DNA of 64,000 nt from Allobosea thiooxidans (GTDB lineage: Bacteria; Pseudomonadota; Alphaproteobacteria; Rhizobiales; Beijerinckiaceae). Where the stretch lies: positions 1-64,000 of the forward strand of contig NZ_FUYX01000020.1 in NCBI RefSeq assembly GCF_900168195.1, read 5' to 3'. Below the pieces are notes generated by a model. The model had not been told where the DNA came from and did not search any database. It saw nothing but the letters and a program-made list of their open reading frames with translations. A program made the translations under genes and the position numbers. Below are positions 52,724 to 62,521 of this stretch, piece after piece (position 1 is the first letter of the stretch; the number at the start of each line of letters is the position of its first letter).

Positions 52724-53560
52724 ATGCGCGCGATGCTTCGCGCGCTCACTTTTGCGATCTCCCTCCTCATCGCCGCGACGGCCGCGGCGCAGGAGCAACC
52801 GCGCATCGCAATCCCCAACCTCTGGGATCCGCGCATCCGGCTCGACCGGCCGGAGCCCGGCCCGCCGCGCGTGGTGCGCTTCCTCACCGATGACGACTAC
52901 CCGCCCTTCCATTTCGCCGGGCCGGACGGGGCGCTGACCGGCTTCTCGGTCGAGCTTGCGCGGGCCGTCTGCGAGAGGCTGGCCTGGACCTGCACGATCC
53001 AGCCGCGCCGCTTCGACACCCTGCCGGATTCGCTGACGGAGGGCCGCGGCGACGTGCTCGCCGCGGCGATGAACCTGACGCCGGCGCTGCGCGAGCGCTT
53101 CGCCGCCAGCCATCTCTACTTCCGCGCTCCCGCCCGCTTCGCCACGACGCGCGGCAATGCGCGCTTGGCGCTCGACAGCGCCGCCCTGCAGGGCCGGCGC
53201 GTCGCCGTGGTCGCCAACTCGGCGCACCAGGCCTTCCTCGAACGGCTGATGCCCTTCGTGCAGCGTCGCGAGAGCGCCGATCTCGGCTCCGCCGTCGCCG
53301 CGCTGCGCAGCGGCGAGGCCGAATATGTCTTCGCCGACGGCGTGGCGCTGTCGCTGACGCTGGCGGGCAGCGGCGGCGAGTTCGCCTTCTCCGGCGGGCC
53401 CTATCTGGAGAGCCGCTATTTCGGCGAGGGCGTCGCCTTCCTGCTGCGCAAGGACGATCCCGCCCTGAAGCGCGCCATCGACTACGCGCTGCAGGGGCTG
53501 TGGGACGACGGGACCTATGCCCGCCTCTATTTGCGCTTCTTTCCGGTCAGCCCCTTCTGA
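52724..53560 (+). CDS. ABC transporter substrate-binding protein, family 3 (amino-acid type)
   Basis: From ATG 52724 the protein has 278 residues, with a signal peptide (MLRALTFAISLLIAATAAAQ). The mature part is SBP_bac_3-like: VRFLTDDDYPPFHFAGPDGA, then LTGFSVELARAVCERLAWTC, FDTLPDSLTEGRGDVLAAAM and GKDDPALKRAIDYALQGLWD-like ending (here RKDDPALKRAIDYALQGLWD). It binds a polar amino acid or similar small molecule. No permease genes are adjacent. ATG 52733 is an alternative start. Its 3' end overlaps the convergent aspD gene by 34 bases. Confidence 0.85.
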   Translation: MRAMLRALTFAISLLIAATAAAQEQPRIAIPNLWDPRIRLDRPEPGPPRVVRFLTDDDYPPFHFAGPDGALTGFSVELARAVCERLAWTCTIQPRRFDTLPDSLTEGRGDVLAAAMNLTPALRERFAASHLYFRAPARFATTRGNARLALDSAALQGRRVAVVANSAHQAFLERLMPFVQRRESADLGSAVAALRSGEAEYVFADGVALSLTLAGSGGEFAFSGGPYLESRYFGEGVAFLLRKDDPALKRAIDYALQGLWDDGTYARLYLRFFPVSPF

Positions 53561-55224
53561 CCACCCTTGCCTTTGCCGGAAACCTTATCGGGCTCGGCAG
53601 CCGCCTTCGCCTTGGCCTTGCCGGGCCGCTTGCCCCCGCCACTCTTCTGGTAGAGCGCGTGGAACTCCTCCGCCATCCCGCGCAGCGAACGGCCGATATT
53701 GGCGTATTCGAACTCGTTGAGGTTGGCGAGCGAGGCGCGCCCCGCCGGCTGGCGCGTCCCGAAACCGCGTCCAGGCAGCAGCACGATGCCGGTCTCGTCG
53801 GCGATGCGGAACAGCAGCTCGTCGGGATTGACGTTGTCCTTCACCCAGGCCGCGAAATCCTTGCCGTAGAGGTCCCGCGCGATCACCTCGAGATCGAGCA
53901 GCGTGTAGTAGTCGACCGCATTGGGATCGGTCCCCTGCATGACGCCGAGCTCGCGGTAGAGCGCCACCTCGCGCCGGCGGATCAGCTTCTTCAGCTCCGC
54001 CTTGTAGCCATCGGCCTCGTCCATCAGGGCGAAAAGCGAGAACAGCACCATCTGCACCTGCTGCGGCGTCGAGAGGCCGGCGGTGTGGTTCAGCGCGACG
54101 GTGCGGCTGTCGGCGACGAGCCGGTCGATGAAGCTGAGCGAGCGCACGTCCGGCAGGAGCGAGCCGTAGCGCCGGTCAAGCGCGGCTTTGGCCGATTCCG
54201 GCAGGGCGGCCAGCGCCTTGTCGAAGATCGAGTCGCGATGCGTCGCAACCACGCCGAGACGCCAGCCCGTCGCCCCGAAATATTTCGAGAAGGAATAGAC
54301 CAGCATCGTGTTCTGCGGGCAGAGCGCGAAGAGCGAGCGGAAATCATCGGCGAAGGTGCCGTAGACATCGTCCGTCAGGATGAACAGGTCCGGCCGATGT
54401 TCGCGCACGATCGCGGCGACCTTCTCCAGACTGCGATCATCCATCTTCACCGAGGGCGGATTGCTCGGATTGATGCAGAAGAAGATCTTGATCGCCGGGT
54501 CCTTGAGCTTCTCCAGCTCGGAATCCGGGTATTGCCATTCCTTCTTCGGATCGGCGTTGATCGCGACCTCGACCAGCCCGTATTCGTCGAGCTCGGGGAT
54601 CTCGATATAGGGCGTGAAGACCGGCATGCCGATCGCGACCTTGTCGCCCTTCTTGACGAGGCCGTTCTGTTTCAGCGTGTTGAAGATGTAGGTCATGGCG
54701 GCAGTGCCGCCCTCGACCGCGAAGAGGTCGACGCTGCCCGGCGGGATGAAGCCGCCGACCATTTCCTTCACGATGTAGTGCCGGACGATCTCCTCGCTGA
54801 CCCTCAGCATGCGCGGCGGCACCGGGTAGTTGCAGCCCAGGATGCCCTCGACCATCTCGTGCAGGAAGGCCGAGGCCGAGAGACCAAGCTGGTCGCGCAC
54901 ATAGCTCAGCGCCCGCCCGAGGAAGACCACGCCAGGTTGGTCGCGATTCTCGGCGATGAAGCGTTCGAAACGTCCCTCGATCCCCGCGATCTGCGGCAGG
55001 CCGCCGACATTGTTCGGCATGTAGGAGAAGGACAGTTCGGATTCAGTCGCCGCGAACAGGCCGAGCCGGAAGAAGGCCCGGCGCGGCAAGGTCGCCAGGA
55101 AGTTGGGGTTGCCCCGGCCGGCATTGAGCATCAGCCGGTTTTCCCTGCTGGAGGCCAGCTTGATCAGCTCGTCCTTGAGCTCGAACGGGCTGAGCTTGGC
55201 ATACTGGCTGTAGTCGGCGGCCAT
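53527..55224 (-). CDS. aspD: Aspartate 4-decarboxylase (bifunctional with aspartate aminotransferase)
   Basis: The 565-residue PLP enzyme of fold type I has the long AspD layout, longer than a ~400-residue aminotransferase. It has NAGRGNPNFLATLPRRAFFR near the start, FCINPSNPPSVKMDDRSLEK, ILTDDVYGTFADDF and the PLP lysine in VYSFSKYFGATGWRLGVVAT. GRGFGTRQPAGRASLANLNE comes near the end. A Lys/Gly-rich tail (about 35 residues) follows the catalytic core. It decarboxylates L-aspartate to L-alanine. It lies 20 bases downstream of aspT, so the two work as the aspartate:alanine exchange cycle. Confidence 0.92.
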   Translation of the reverse strand: MAADYSQYAKLSPFELKDELIKLASSRENRLMLNAGRGNPNFLATLPRRAFFRLGLFAATESELSFSYMPNNVGGLPQIAGIEGRFERFIAENRDQPGVVFLGRALSYVRDQLGLSASAFLHEMVEGILGCNYPVPPRMLRVSEEIVRHYIVKEMVGGFIPPGSVDLFAVEGGTAAMTYIFNTLKQNGLVKKGDKVAIGMPVFTPYIEIPELDEYGLVEVAINADPKKEWQYPDSELEKLKDPAIKIFFCINPSNPPSVKMDDRSLEKVAAIVREHRPDLFILTDDVYGTFADDFRSLFALCPQNTMLVYSFSKYFGATGWRLGVVATHRDSIFDKALAALPESAKAALDRRYGSLLPDVRSLSFIDRLVADSRTVALNHTAGLSTPQQVQMVLFSLFALMDEADGYKAELKKLIRRREVALYRELGVMQGTDPNAVDYYTLLDLEVIARDLYGKDFAAWVKDNVNPDELLFRIADETGIVLLPGRGFGTRQPAGRASLANLNEFEYANIGRSLRGMAEEFHALYQKSGGGKRPGKAKAKAAAEPDKVSGKGKGGQKGLTGKKRK

Positions 55225-55244
55225 CTTGCGTCTCCTCGTTTCGT

Positions 55245-56933
55245 TCAGGCGAAGGCCACGACAAGCGGGCCGAGCAGGGTCAGGAAGACATTCGCGAGCG
55301 CATAGGTGATCGCGAAGGGCGTGGTCGGGATGGAATTGCCGGCCTTGTCCAGCACCTCGCCGAAGGCGGGGTTGGCGCTGCGCGAGCCCGAGAGCGCGCC
55401 GGCGAAGACCGCCGTGTTGTCGTAGCGCAGGATGTAGCGGCCCACGAGCATGGTGATGATCATCGGCAGGATGGTCACGACCACGCCGATCAGGAAGATC
55501 GACAGCCCCTGCTGGATGATGGTGGTGACCGCCTGCTGGCCGGATTGCAGCCCGACCACGGCGACGAAGCCGGCAAGGCCGAGATCACGCAGCAGCGTCG
55601 ATGCCGCCGTCGGCATGTTGCCGATGGCGAGGTTGCGGCTGCGATACCAGCCGAACAGCAGGCCGGAGAGCAGCGCGCCGCCGCCGCTGCCGAGCGTCAG
55701 CGGGATCGAGCCGATGCGCACCACGATAAGGCCGATCAGCAGGCCGACCACCAGCCCGAGCCCGTGGAAGACGAAATCGGTCTTGTCGCTGGAGACCAGC
55801 AGCGTGCCGACGACCTTCGCCACGCGCTGGACGTCCTCCGCCGTGCCGTAGAGCGTCGCGACGTCGCCCGCTTCGATGACGGTGCCAGCCGCCAGCGGAA
55901 GCGGCTTGCCGGCTCGCTGCAGGCCGGTGACGTAGATGCCGTGGCGCAGGCTGCCGGCAGTGGCATCCCTGATCTGCTGCACGGTCTTGCCGATGAAGTC
56001 GCGATTGGCGATGGCGACGTCGCGGCTGAGCACGACCAGATCCATACCCTCGGAGGACTGGAGTTCGGGGCCGATCTTGCTGGCGACGGCAACGACGCCC
56101 GCCCGCCTGCCGACGACCAGAATGGTATCCCCGGCCTCAAGCTTGAGATCCGGCTCCACACCGATCACCGAGCCGTTACGCTTGAGTCGTTCGATGGCGA
56201 AGGCCGCCGGGCCGGCGAACCCCTCGACTTCGGCGATTGAGCGTCCCGCCACGCCCTCAACCTTGAACAGGCGCCCGACCAGATCAGGTGCCGCCGGCTG
56301 CTCGCCGACGCCATAGACGCGGATACCTGCCAGCATCTCGGCCTCGGCCTTGATGGCGTCGTCGCGGATGCTGCGCCCCATCAGCCAGGGCAGGATGTTG
56401 ACGCAGACGATGATCGCGCCGAAGGAGCCGAAGATGTAGGTCACAGCGTAGCCGACGGCGACGTTGCCCTGCAGGCGCTGCACCTCCTCGGCCGCGAGTC
56501 CGAGCTTGCCGATCGCGGCGCTTGCCGTGCCGATGATCGCGGACTGCGTGAGCCCGCCGGCTGCGATGCCGGCCGCCAACCCCTTGTCGAGCCCGAACAT
56601 CCGCGCCAGCACCACGACGGTCGCCAAGCCGCTGAGGGCGAGCACCGCCGCCATCACGATCTCGCGGATGGATTGCCGCCCGAGCGAGCGGAAGAATTGC
56701 GGCCCGCTCTCGAAGCCGACGGCATAGATGAAGAGGGCGAACAGCACCGACTTGACGCCGTTGTCGATGGTGACGCCGACCTGGCTGATCAACACGGCGG
56801 CGAGCAGTGATCCGGCGACGCCGCCGAGCTGGAATTTACCAAACTGGAATTTGCCGACCCAGTAGCCAACGGCCAGGGAGAGGAAGAGGGCGGCTTCAGG
56901 AGACTGATGAAAGATCCAAGACAGCCAGGACAT
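55245..56933 (-). CDS. aspT: Aspartate:alanine antiporter (AspT, AAEx family)
   Basis: From ATG 56933 (GGGGAAG upstream) the protein has 562 residues. Two blocks of hydrophobic segments flank a soluble middle with two TrkA-C/RCK-like domains (GRLFKVEGVAGRSIAEVEGF and DVAIANRDFIGKTVQQIRDA). AGGLTQSAIIGTASAAIGKL and GSRSANPAFGEVLDKAGNSI are the paired re-entrant signature regions of this family. Exchange of aspartate(1-) for alanine(0), together with AspD decarboxylation, consumes a proton inside and so helps build a proton motive force. It is the first gene of the pair, with an AT-rich promoter region upstream. Confidence 0.92.
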   Translation of the reverse strand: MSWLSWIFHQSPEAALFLSLAVGYWVGKFQFGKFQLGGVAGSLLAAVLISQVGVTIDNGVKSVLFALFIYAVGFESGPQFFRSLGRQSIREIVMAAVLALSGLATVVVLARMFGLDKGLAAGIAAGGLTQSAIIGTASAAIGKLGLAAEEVQRLQGNVAVGYAVTYIFGSFGAIIVCVNILPWLMGRSIRDDAIKAEAEMLAGIRVYGVGEQPAAPDLVGRLFKVEGVAGRSIAEVEGFAGPAAFAIERLKRNGSVIGVEPDLKLEAGDTILVVGRRAGVVAVASKIGPELQSSEGMDLVVLSRDVAIANRDFIGKTVQQIRDATAGSLRHGIYVTGLQRAGKPLPLAAGTVIEAGDVATLYGTAEDVQRVAKVVGTLLVSSDKTDFVFHGLGLVVGLLIGLIVVRIGSIPLTLGSGGGALLSGLLFGWYRSRNLAIGNMPTAASTLLRDLGLAGFVAVVGLQSGQQAVTTIIQQGLSIFLIGVVVTILPMIITMLVGRYILRYDNTAVFAGALSGSRSANPAFGEVLDKAGNSIPTTPFAITYALANVFLTLLGPLVVAFA

Positions 56934-57179
56934 CCGCTTCCCCGTCTGCGCAATCATATCGACGGGGGACAATCACCTAAAAACATAAAGACTCAAGTAG
57001 AGGTTGTATTCGCGAACGATATGGAAGATCGGCGCGATCAATATTAAAATTGTTTTGAATATAAGCGACAAAAATTCACGTGCCGGAGCAGCGAGCCGCT
57101 CGGCTTACTCTCGTCCCAGGTCCAGCGGCGAGGCACGTCCGCGCCTCGCCTTCGAATAGCTCAGCGGGTAATCCCGGGC
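56934..57179. promoter_or_regulatory. Upstream region of aspT
   Basis: About 250 bases between the aspT start and the stop of the amidohydrolase gene include an AT-rich stretch (GATCAATATTAAAATTG, TTTTGAATATAAGCG near 57036-57070), unlike the surroundings. It is the likely place for the aspT-aspD promoter and operator. No clear palindrome or known box stands out. Confidence 0.4.
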
Positions 57180-58334
57180 TCAGGGCGCGTTGCTGGCCAG
57201 CGCCTGCTTTGCCACCGCCGCGAGCCAGCCCGAAGTCGCGGGCAGGATGGCGTCGTTGAAGTCGTAGCGGTCGTTGTGCAGTTCGCCGCCGTCCACGGCC
57301 GGGCCGTTGCCGATCCAGACATAGGCGCCGGGCCGGTCCTGCAGGAAATAGCAGAAGTCCTCGGAGGTCGTGCTGGCGGGGATGTCGCGGCGCACTTCGA
57401 GCCCCGCGGCCTTGCCGGCATTCGCCGCCATGTCCTCCTCGGCCGGCGTGTTGATCGTCGCCAGCCCGCCCAGCGAGAAATCGACCTCGGCGGTCATCTC
57501 GAAGGTGGCGGCGATGTTGTTGGCGATGTCGCGGATGCGCTGCACCACGCGCTCGCGCACCGGCACGGTGAAGACGCGATAGGTGCCCTCGATCCAGACA
57601 TGGGTCGGGATCTGGTTCGAGGCGAGCCCGCCATGGATCTGGCCGATCGTGACGACCGCGTTCTCCATCGGGCTGACATTGCGCGAGACGATCGTCTGCA
57701 GCGCCACGATCAGATGGCCCATCGCCGTGATCGGGTCATGCGTCAGTTCGGGCTTGGCGGCGTGGCCGGCGGTGCCCGACAGGGTGATCTTGAACTTGCC
57801 GGGCTCGGCCATCACCGGGCCGCGATGCACGGCGACGGTGCCGGCTTCCAGCCCGGGCCAGTTATGCATGCCGAAGACGCGCTCCATCGGGAAGCGCTCG
57901 AACACGCCGTCCTTGATCATCGCCTTGGCGCCGCCGAAACCTTCCTCGGCCGGCTGGAACAGGAACTGCACCGTGCCGCTCCAGCTCTCGTCGTTCTTGA
58001 GCAGCGCCGCGGCTCCAAGCAGCGAGACGGTGTGTCCGTCATGGCCGCAGGCATGCATGACGTTGGTCTTGCCCGATTTATAGGGCAGCTCGTTCACTTC
58101 CTGGATCGGCAGCGCGTCCATATCGGCGCGCAGGCCGACCGAGCGCTGCGAGGAACCGCGCGTCAGCGTCGCCACGACGCCGTGGCCGCCGACATTGGCG
58201 GTGAAGGGAACGCCGAGCTCCTTCAGCTTCTCCTGCACGAAGGCGCTGGTCTCAGCCTCCTGCAACGACAATTCGGGATTGGCGTGGAGATGTCGTCGCC
58301 ACGCGGTCAGCTTGTCGAGCAGGTCGCGGTCCAA
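57180..58334 (-). CDS. M20 family amidohydrolase (aminoacylase/hippurate hydrolase type)
   Basis: From a TTG at 58334 (AAGGA eight bases upstream) the protein has 384 residues; a TTG at 58361 would add nine. It has the metal ligands in HACGHDGHTVSLLGAA and QPAEEGFGGAKAMI (Glu pair), then FGMHNWPGLEAGTVAVHRGP and a dimerisation domain with GTAGHAAKPELTHDPITAMG. SEDFCYFLQDRPGAYVWIGN carries the last ligand. It hydrolyses N-acyl amino acids. It is upstream of aspT on the same strand, so amino acid salvage is a possible common theme. Confidence 0.9.
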   Translation of the reverse strand: MDRDLLDKLTAWRRHLHANPELSLQEAETSAFVQEKLKELGVPFTANVGGHGVVATLTRGSSQRSVGLRADMDALPIQEVNELPYKSGKTNVMHACGHDGHTVSLLGAAALLKNDESWSGTVQFLFQPAEEGFGGAKAMIKDGVFERFPMERVFGMHNWPGLEAGTVAVHRGPVMAEPGKFKITLSGTAGHAAKPELTHDPITAMGHLIVALQTIVSRNVSPMENAVVTIGQIHGGLASNQIPTHVWIEGTYRVFTVPVRERVVQRIRDIANNIAATFEMTAEVDFSLGGLATINTPAEEDMAANAGKAAGLEVRRDIPASTTSEDFCYFLQDRPGAYVWIGNGPAVDGGELHNDRYDFNDAILPATSGWLAAVAKQALASNAP

Positions 58335-58546
58335 GGCGGATCCTTTCAAGGCATGGTCCAAAGTGAAAAGGCAAGCGTGACCCTATACCGCCATGGCAGG
58401 CCGGCAAGCCGCCTCGGCGAGGGGCCGCACCCTCGTTTGCCGCATCTCGACCATACGCGCATTGACGGCGGCCTTCGCAATCTGCGAAAGCCCCTCCTTC
58501 GCTTTTGCGATATGGCTTTCCCGCTCAGGAGAGGACACCGCCGCTC

Positions 58547-60256
58547 ATGCCCGCCTTCGACGCAGCCCTCGTTGACGCCGCCCAGCGTTCGGCCGCCTGG
58601 CCGTTCGAGGAGGCGCGCAAGCTCGTGGCCCGCATCGAGAAATCCGGCAAGAAATCGGTGATCTTCGAAACCGGCTACGGCCCCTCGGGCCTGCCGCATA
58701 TCGGCACCTTTGGCGAGGTCGCGCGCACCTCGATGGTCCGCCATGCCTTCCGCGTGCTCACCGGCAACACCATCCCGACGCGGCTGATCGCCTTCTCGGA
58801 CGACATGGACGGCCTGCGCAAGGTGCCGGACAACGTGCCGAACAAGGAGCTGCTCACCGCCAATCTCGGCAAGCCGCTGACCGAGGTGCCGGACCCGTTC
58901 GGCACGCATGACTCGTTCGGCCGCCACAACAATGCGCGGCTCTGCGCCTTCCTCGACAGCTTCGGCTTCGACTACGAGTTCAAGTCCTCGACCGACGCGT
59001 ATCGCGCCGGCGAGTTCGACGCGACGCTGCTCAAGATGCTCGCCCGCTACGATGCGGTGATGAAGATCATGCTGCCCACGCTGCGCGAGGAGCGGGCGGC
59101 GACCTATTCGCCCTTCCTGCCGATCCACCCCAGGACGCGCATCGTCATGCAGGTGCCGATCGACGAGGTCGATGTCGAGGCCGGTACCATCGCCTGGGCC
59201 GATCCGGCGACGGGCGAACGCTTCGTCACCCCGGTCACCGGCGGCCAGGTCAAGCTGCAATGGAAGCCGGACTGGGCGATGCGCTGGGTCGCGCTCGGCG
59301 TCGACTACGAGATGGCCGGCAAGGATCTGATCGATTCCGTCAAGGTCTCCTCGCAGATCGCCCGTGCGCTCGACGGCACGCCGCCGGAAGGCTTCAACTA
59401 CGAGCTCTTCCTCGATGAGCAGGGCCAGAAGATCTCGAAGTCGAAGGGCAATGGCCTGACCATCGAGGAATGGCTGACCTATGGCCCGCCGGAGAGCCTG
59501 GCGCTCTACATGTTCCAGCGCCCGCGCGAGGCCAAGAAGCTGCATTTCGACGTGATCCCGCGCGCGATCGACGAGTATCTCCAGTTCCTCAACGGTTATG
59601 AGAGGCAGGACTGGAAGAACCGCCTCGGCAACCCGGTCTGGCACCTCCATGCCGGCAATCCGCCGGAGCCGGAAGTGATCGCCTCGGGTGAGGGCGACAA
59701 CGCGGTCAGGACACAGATCACCTTCGGCCTGCTGATGAACCTCGTCGCCGTGGCGAACTCCGAGGACAAGGGCGTGCTCTGGGGCTTCCTCCAGCGCTAC
59801 GCCCCGGCGATCTCGCCGCAGACGCATCCGCGCCTCGACGCGCTGGTCGGCTATGCGATCGCCTATTTCCGCGACTTCGTGAAGCCGGCGAAAAGCTATC
59901 GCCCGGCCGACGAGGTCGAGCGCGACGCCTTCGCGAAGCTCGACGCGGCGATCGCCGCCCTGCCGGCCGACGCCACGGCAGAGATGGTGCAGGATGCGGC
60001 GCTGGACGTCGCCCGGGCGATCCCGCGCTACCAGAACCTCGCCGCCAAGAACGCGACGCCCGAGCGTCCCGGCGTCTCCGGCGACTGGTGGAAGGCGATT
60101 TACCAGGTGATGTTCGGCGAGGACCAGGGTCCGCGCTTCGGCTCCTTCGCGGCGATCTATGGCCTGCCCAACACCCGCGCCCTGATCGCCAAGGCGCTGG
60201 CGGGCGACCTCGTCCGGGAGCACGCCGCCTTCCTCGCTGCGCGCAAAGCCGACTGA
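58547..60256 (+). CDS. lysK: Lysyl-tRNA synthetase, class I
   Basis: From ATG 58547 the protein has 569 residues. It has the class I signatures HIGH (GPSGLPHIGTFGE, around residue 45) and KMSKS (GQKISKSKGNG, around residue 305), with KPDWAMRWVALGVDYEMAGK between. Class I LysRS replaces the common class II enzyme in most archaea, spirochaetes and many alphaproteobacteria. The C-terminal helical domain binds the tRNA-Lys anticodon. It is divergent from the M20 gene. No second lysS is visible in the window. Confidence 0.95.
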   Translation: MPAFDAALVDAAQRSAAWPFEEARKLVARIEKSGKKSVIFETGYGPSGLPHIGTFGEVARTSMVRHAFRVLTGNTIPTRLIAFSDDMDGLRKVPDNVPNKELLTANLGKPLTEVPDPFGTHDSFGRHNNARLCAFLDSFGFDYEFKSSTDAYRAGEFDATLLKMLARYDAVMKIMLPTLREERAATYSPFLPIHPRTRIVMQVPIDEVDVEAGTIAWADPATGERFVTPVTGGQVKLQWKPDWAMRWVALGVDYEMAGKDLIDSVKVSSQIARALDGTPPEGFNYELFLDEQGQKISKSKGNGLTIEEWLTYGPPESLALYMFQRPREAKKLHFDVIPRAIDEYLQFLNGYERQDWKNRLGNPVWHLHAGNPPEPEVIASGEGDNAVRTQITFGLLMNLVAVANSEDKGVLWGFLQRYAPAISPQTHPRLDALVGYAIAYFRDFVKPAKSYRPADEVERDAFAKLDAAIAALPADATAEMVQDAALDVARAIPRYQNLAAKNATPERPGVSGDWWKAIYQVMFGEDQGPRFGSFAAIYGLPNTRALIAKALAGDLVREHAAFLAARKAD

Positions 60257-60275
60257 CGAGCCTACGGAGCCTGCC

Positions 60276-61661
60276 ATGACCGTTCCGTACGACGCGCTCG
60301 CGGCGCTGACGGAGGTGGTCGGCTCCGGCGGACTGCGCAGCGGCGACGCGATTCCCGTGCGCAACCGCAAGGATGCCTCCAAGACGGAGGAAGGCCTGCC
60401 GGCCCTCCTCGTCATGCCGCGGACGACCGGCGAGGTCTCGGCGGTACTTTCGATCTGCTCCCGCTTCTCCCTTCCCGTCGTCGTCCAGGGCGGCATGACC
60501 GGGCTTGCCGGCGGCGCGGCGCCGATGGCGGGTGAGGTGGCGCTCTCGCTCGAAAGGCTGAATGGCGTCGAGGAGATCGATCCGGTGAACCGGACGATGA
60601 CCGTGCTCGCCGGCACGCCGCTCGCGATCGTGCAGGAGAAGGCGGCGGAGGCCGGCTTCCTCTACGGCGTCGATCTCGGCGCGCGGGGCAGTTGCACCAT
60701 CGGAGGCAATGTCGCGACCAATGCCGGCGGCGTGCAGGTTCTGCGCTACGGCATGACCCGCCGCAACGTGCTCGGCGTCGAAGTCGTCACCGCAGATGGC
60801 CGCGTCATCAGCCACCTCAAGAAGGTGGTGAAGAACAATGCCGGCTATGACTGGACGCAGCTCTTCATCGGCAGCGAAGGCACGCTCGGCGTCGTCACCC
60901 GGGTGCTGCTCGCCCTGCAGCCGGCGGTGACCGGCATCCAGACCGCGCTCTGTGCCGCCGGCAGCATCGACAAGGCTTTGGCAGTCCTCAACCGCCTCGA
61001 AGCCCGCCTCGGCGGCAGCCTGCTCGCCTTCGAGGCGATGTGGCCGGAATATATGAAGGCCGCGACCGAGCAGGGCGGCCTGCCCTGCCCCTTCTCCGCC
61101 CGGCCTGAACTCACCCTCGTCGTCGAGGCTGCGATGGGCACGGCCGCCGCGGGCGAAGACGCCTTCGCCGAGGCGCTCGCCGAGCTGGCGGAGGAAGGTC
61201 TCCTGGACGACGTGCTGATCGCCCAGTCGAGCCGCGACCGCCAACGCTTCTGGGCCTATCGCGAGGCCAATTACGAATTCTACCGCGCCCTGCCGCCCGG
61301 CATCCATTTCGACGTCAGCATCCCGCTCGGCGCGATGGAGACCGCCGTCACGCTGCTGCGCCAGCGCGTCGCGGCGCGCAGCAGCGCGGCGCTGCCGATC
61401 GTCTTCGGCCATCTCGCCGACAGCAACCTGCACTTGTCGGTTCATGCCGAAGCGATCGACCTGTCGGGCTTCGCCGACATCGTCTACGCGCTGGTCGAGG
61501 AGATGCAGGGCAGCATCTCGGCCGAGCATGGCGTCGGCGTCCTGAAGCGTCCTTATCTCGGCATGAGCCGCTCGGATGCAGAGCTCGCGCTGATGACCTC
61601 GCTGAAGCGAACGCTCGACCCCGGCAACATCCTCAACCGCGGACGCATCCTGCCGGTCTGA
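60276..61661 (+). CDS. FAD-binding oxidase (GlcD / D-2-hydroxyacid dehydrogenase type)
   Basis: The 461-residue protein has the PCMH-type FAD domain (LLVMPRTTGEVSAVLSICSR, VVVQGGMTGLAGGAAPMAGE, CTIGGNVATNAGGVQVLRYG) and the C-terminal FAD oxidase domain with VFGHLADSNLHLSVHAEAID. SAEHGVGVLKRPYL follows. It oxidises a D-2-hydroxy acid such as D-lactate, glycolate or D-2-hydroxyglutarate and passes electrons to a quinone or ETF. The metal-binding His pair HLADSNLH is in place. It starts 19 bases after lysK. Confidence 0.88.
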   Translation: MTVPYDALAALTEVVGSGGLRSGDAIPVRNRKDASKTEEGLPALLVMPRTTGEVSAVLSICSRFSLPVVVQGGMTGLAGGAAPMAGEVALSLERLNGVEEIDPVNRTMTVLAGTPLAIVQEKAAEAGFLYGVDLGARGSCTIGGNVATNAGGVQVLRYGMTRRNVLGVEVVTADGRVISHLKKVVKNNAGYDWTQLFIGSEGTLGVVTRVLLALQPAVTGIQTALCAAGSIDKALAVLNRLEARLGGSLLAFEAMWPEYMKAATEQGGLPCPFSARPELTLVVEAAMGTAAAGEDAFAEALAELAEEGLLDDVLIAQSSRDRQRFWAYREANYEFYRALPPGIHFDVSIPLGAMETAVTLLRQRVAARSSAALPIVFGHLADSNLHLSVHAEAIDLSGFADIVYALVEEMQGSISAEHGVGVLKRPYLGMSRSDAELALMTSLKRTLDPGNILNRGRILPV

Positions 61662-61739
61662 CCTTTAGCATCAGTCTATGGCGCCGGCCCTGCGGCTCTG
61701 CCAGAAAATGGGCGAGCGCACAGCCCGGGGAAGCGGAGC

Positions 61740-62432
61740 ATGATCGACGAGATGACGCCTAACGAAGCCGTCGAGCACGCCATCCGCTCGCGCCGCGCCG
61801 TCCGCGCCTTCCTGCCCGATCCGGTCGAGCCCGGACTGCTGCGCCGCCTGATCGAGCTGGCGGCTCAGGCCCCGTCCGGCACTAACATGCAGCCCTGGAA
61901 GCTCAGGGTGATCGGCCCGCAGGCGCGGGCGCGACTCGAGGCGGCGCTGCTCGCGGCGCTCGCAGCCGGCGAGCGTCCGGGCGCCGAGGAATACCGCTAC
62001 TATCCCGTGCAGTTCCGCGAGCCCTATCTCGCGCGTCGCCGCAAGGTCGGCTGGGACCTCTACGGCCTGCTCGGCGTGACGAAGGGCGACACCGAGGGCA
62101 TGAAGCGCCAGACCGCCGCCAACCTGCGCTTCTTCGATGCGCCGGTCGCGCTGATGCTGACGATCGATCGCGATCTGGAGATCGGCTCCTGGCTCGATCT
62201 CGGCATGTTCATCCAGACCCTGCTGATCGCCGCGCAGGGCCATGGCCTCGATTCCTGCCCGCAGGCGATCTTCGCCCAGTTCCACCCGATCGTGCGGCGC
62301 GAGCTCGCCATCCCCGAGCACGAGGTCGTGGTCTGCGGCATCGCCATCGGCAAGGCCGACTCCGACGCACCCGCCAATCGCCTGGTGCCCGAACGCGAGC
62401 CTGTCGAGGGTTTTACGACCTGGCTGGATTGA
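61740..62432 (+). CDS. Nitroreductase family protein
   Basis: The 230-residue flavoprotein begins with the FMN-binding SRRAVRAFLPDPVEPGLLRR and LAAQAPSGTNMQPWKLRVI. It has LDLGMFIQTLLIAAQGHGLD and CPQAIFAQFHPIVRRELAIP, ending with VVCGIAIGKADSDAPANRL. Nitroreductases form FMN dimers and reduce nitro groups, quinones or flavins with NAD(P)H. The physiological substrate is open. It is 78 bases after the FAD oxidase on the same strand. Confidence 0.9.
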   Translation: MIDEMTPNEAVEHAIRSRRAVRAFLPDPVEPGLLRRLIELAAQAPSGTNMQPWKLRVIGPQARARLEAALLAALAAGERPGAEEYRYYPVQFREPYLARRRKVGWDLYGLLGVTKGDTEGMKRQTAANLRFFDAPVALMLTIDRDLEIGSWLDLGMFIQTLLIAAQGHGLDSCPQAIFAQFHPIVRRELAIPEHEVVVCGIAIGKADSDAPANRLVPEREPVEGFTTWLD

Positions 62433-62521
62433 GGGCTGGGCGCGGGCGTTTCGTCATGGTCGGGTTCCTTCAGAATCGGTGCCCAAACGCGGATGCTCGC
62501 CACGAGGACGAGCGTGACAGC

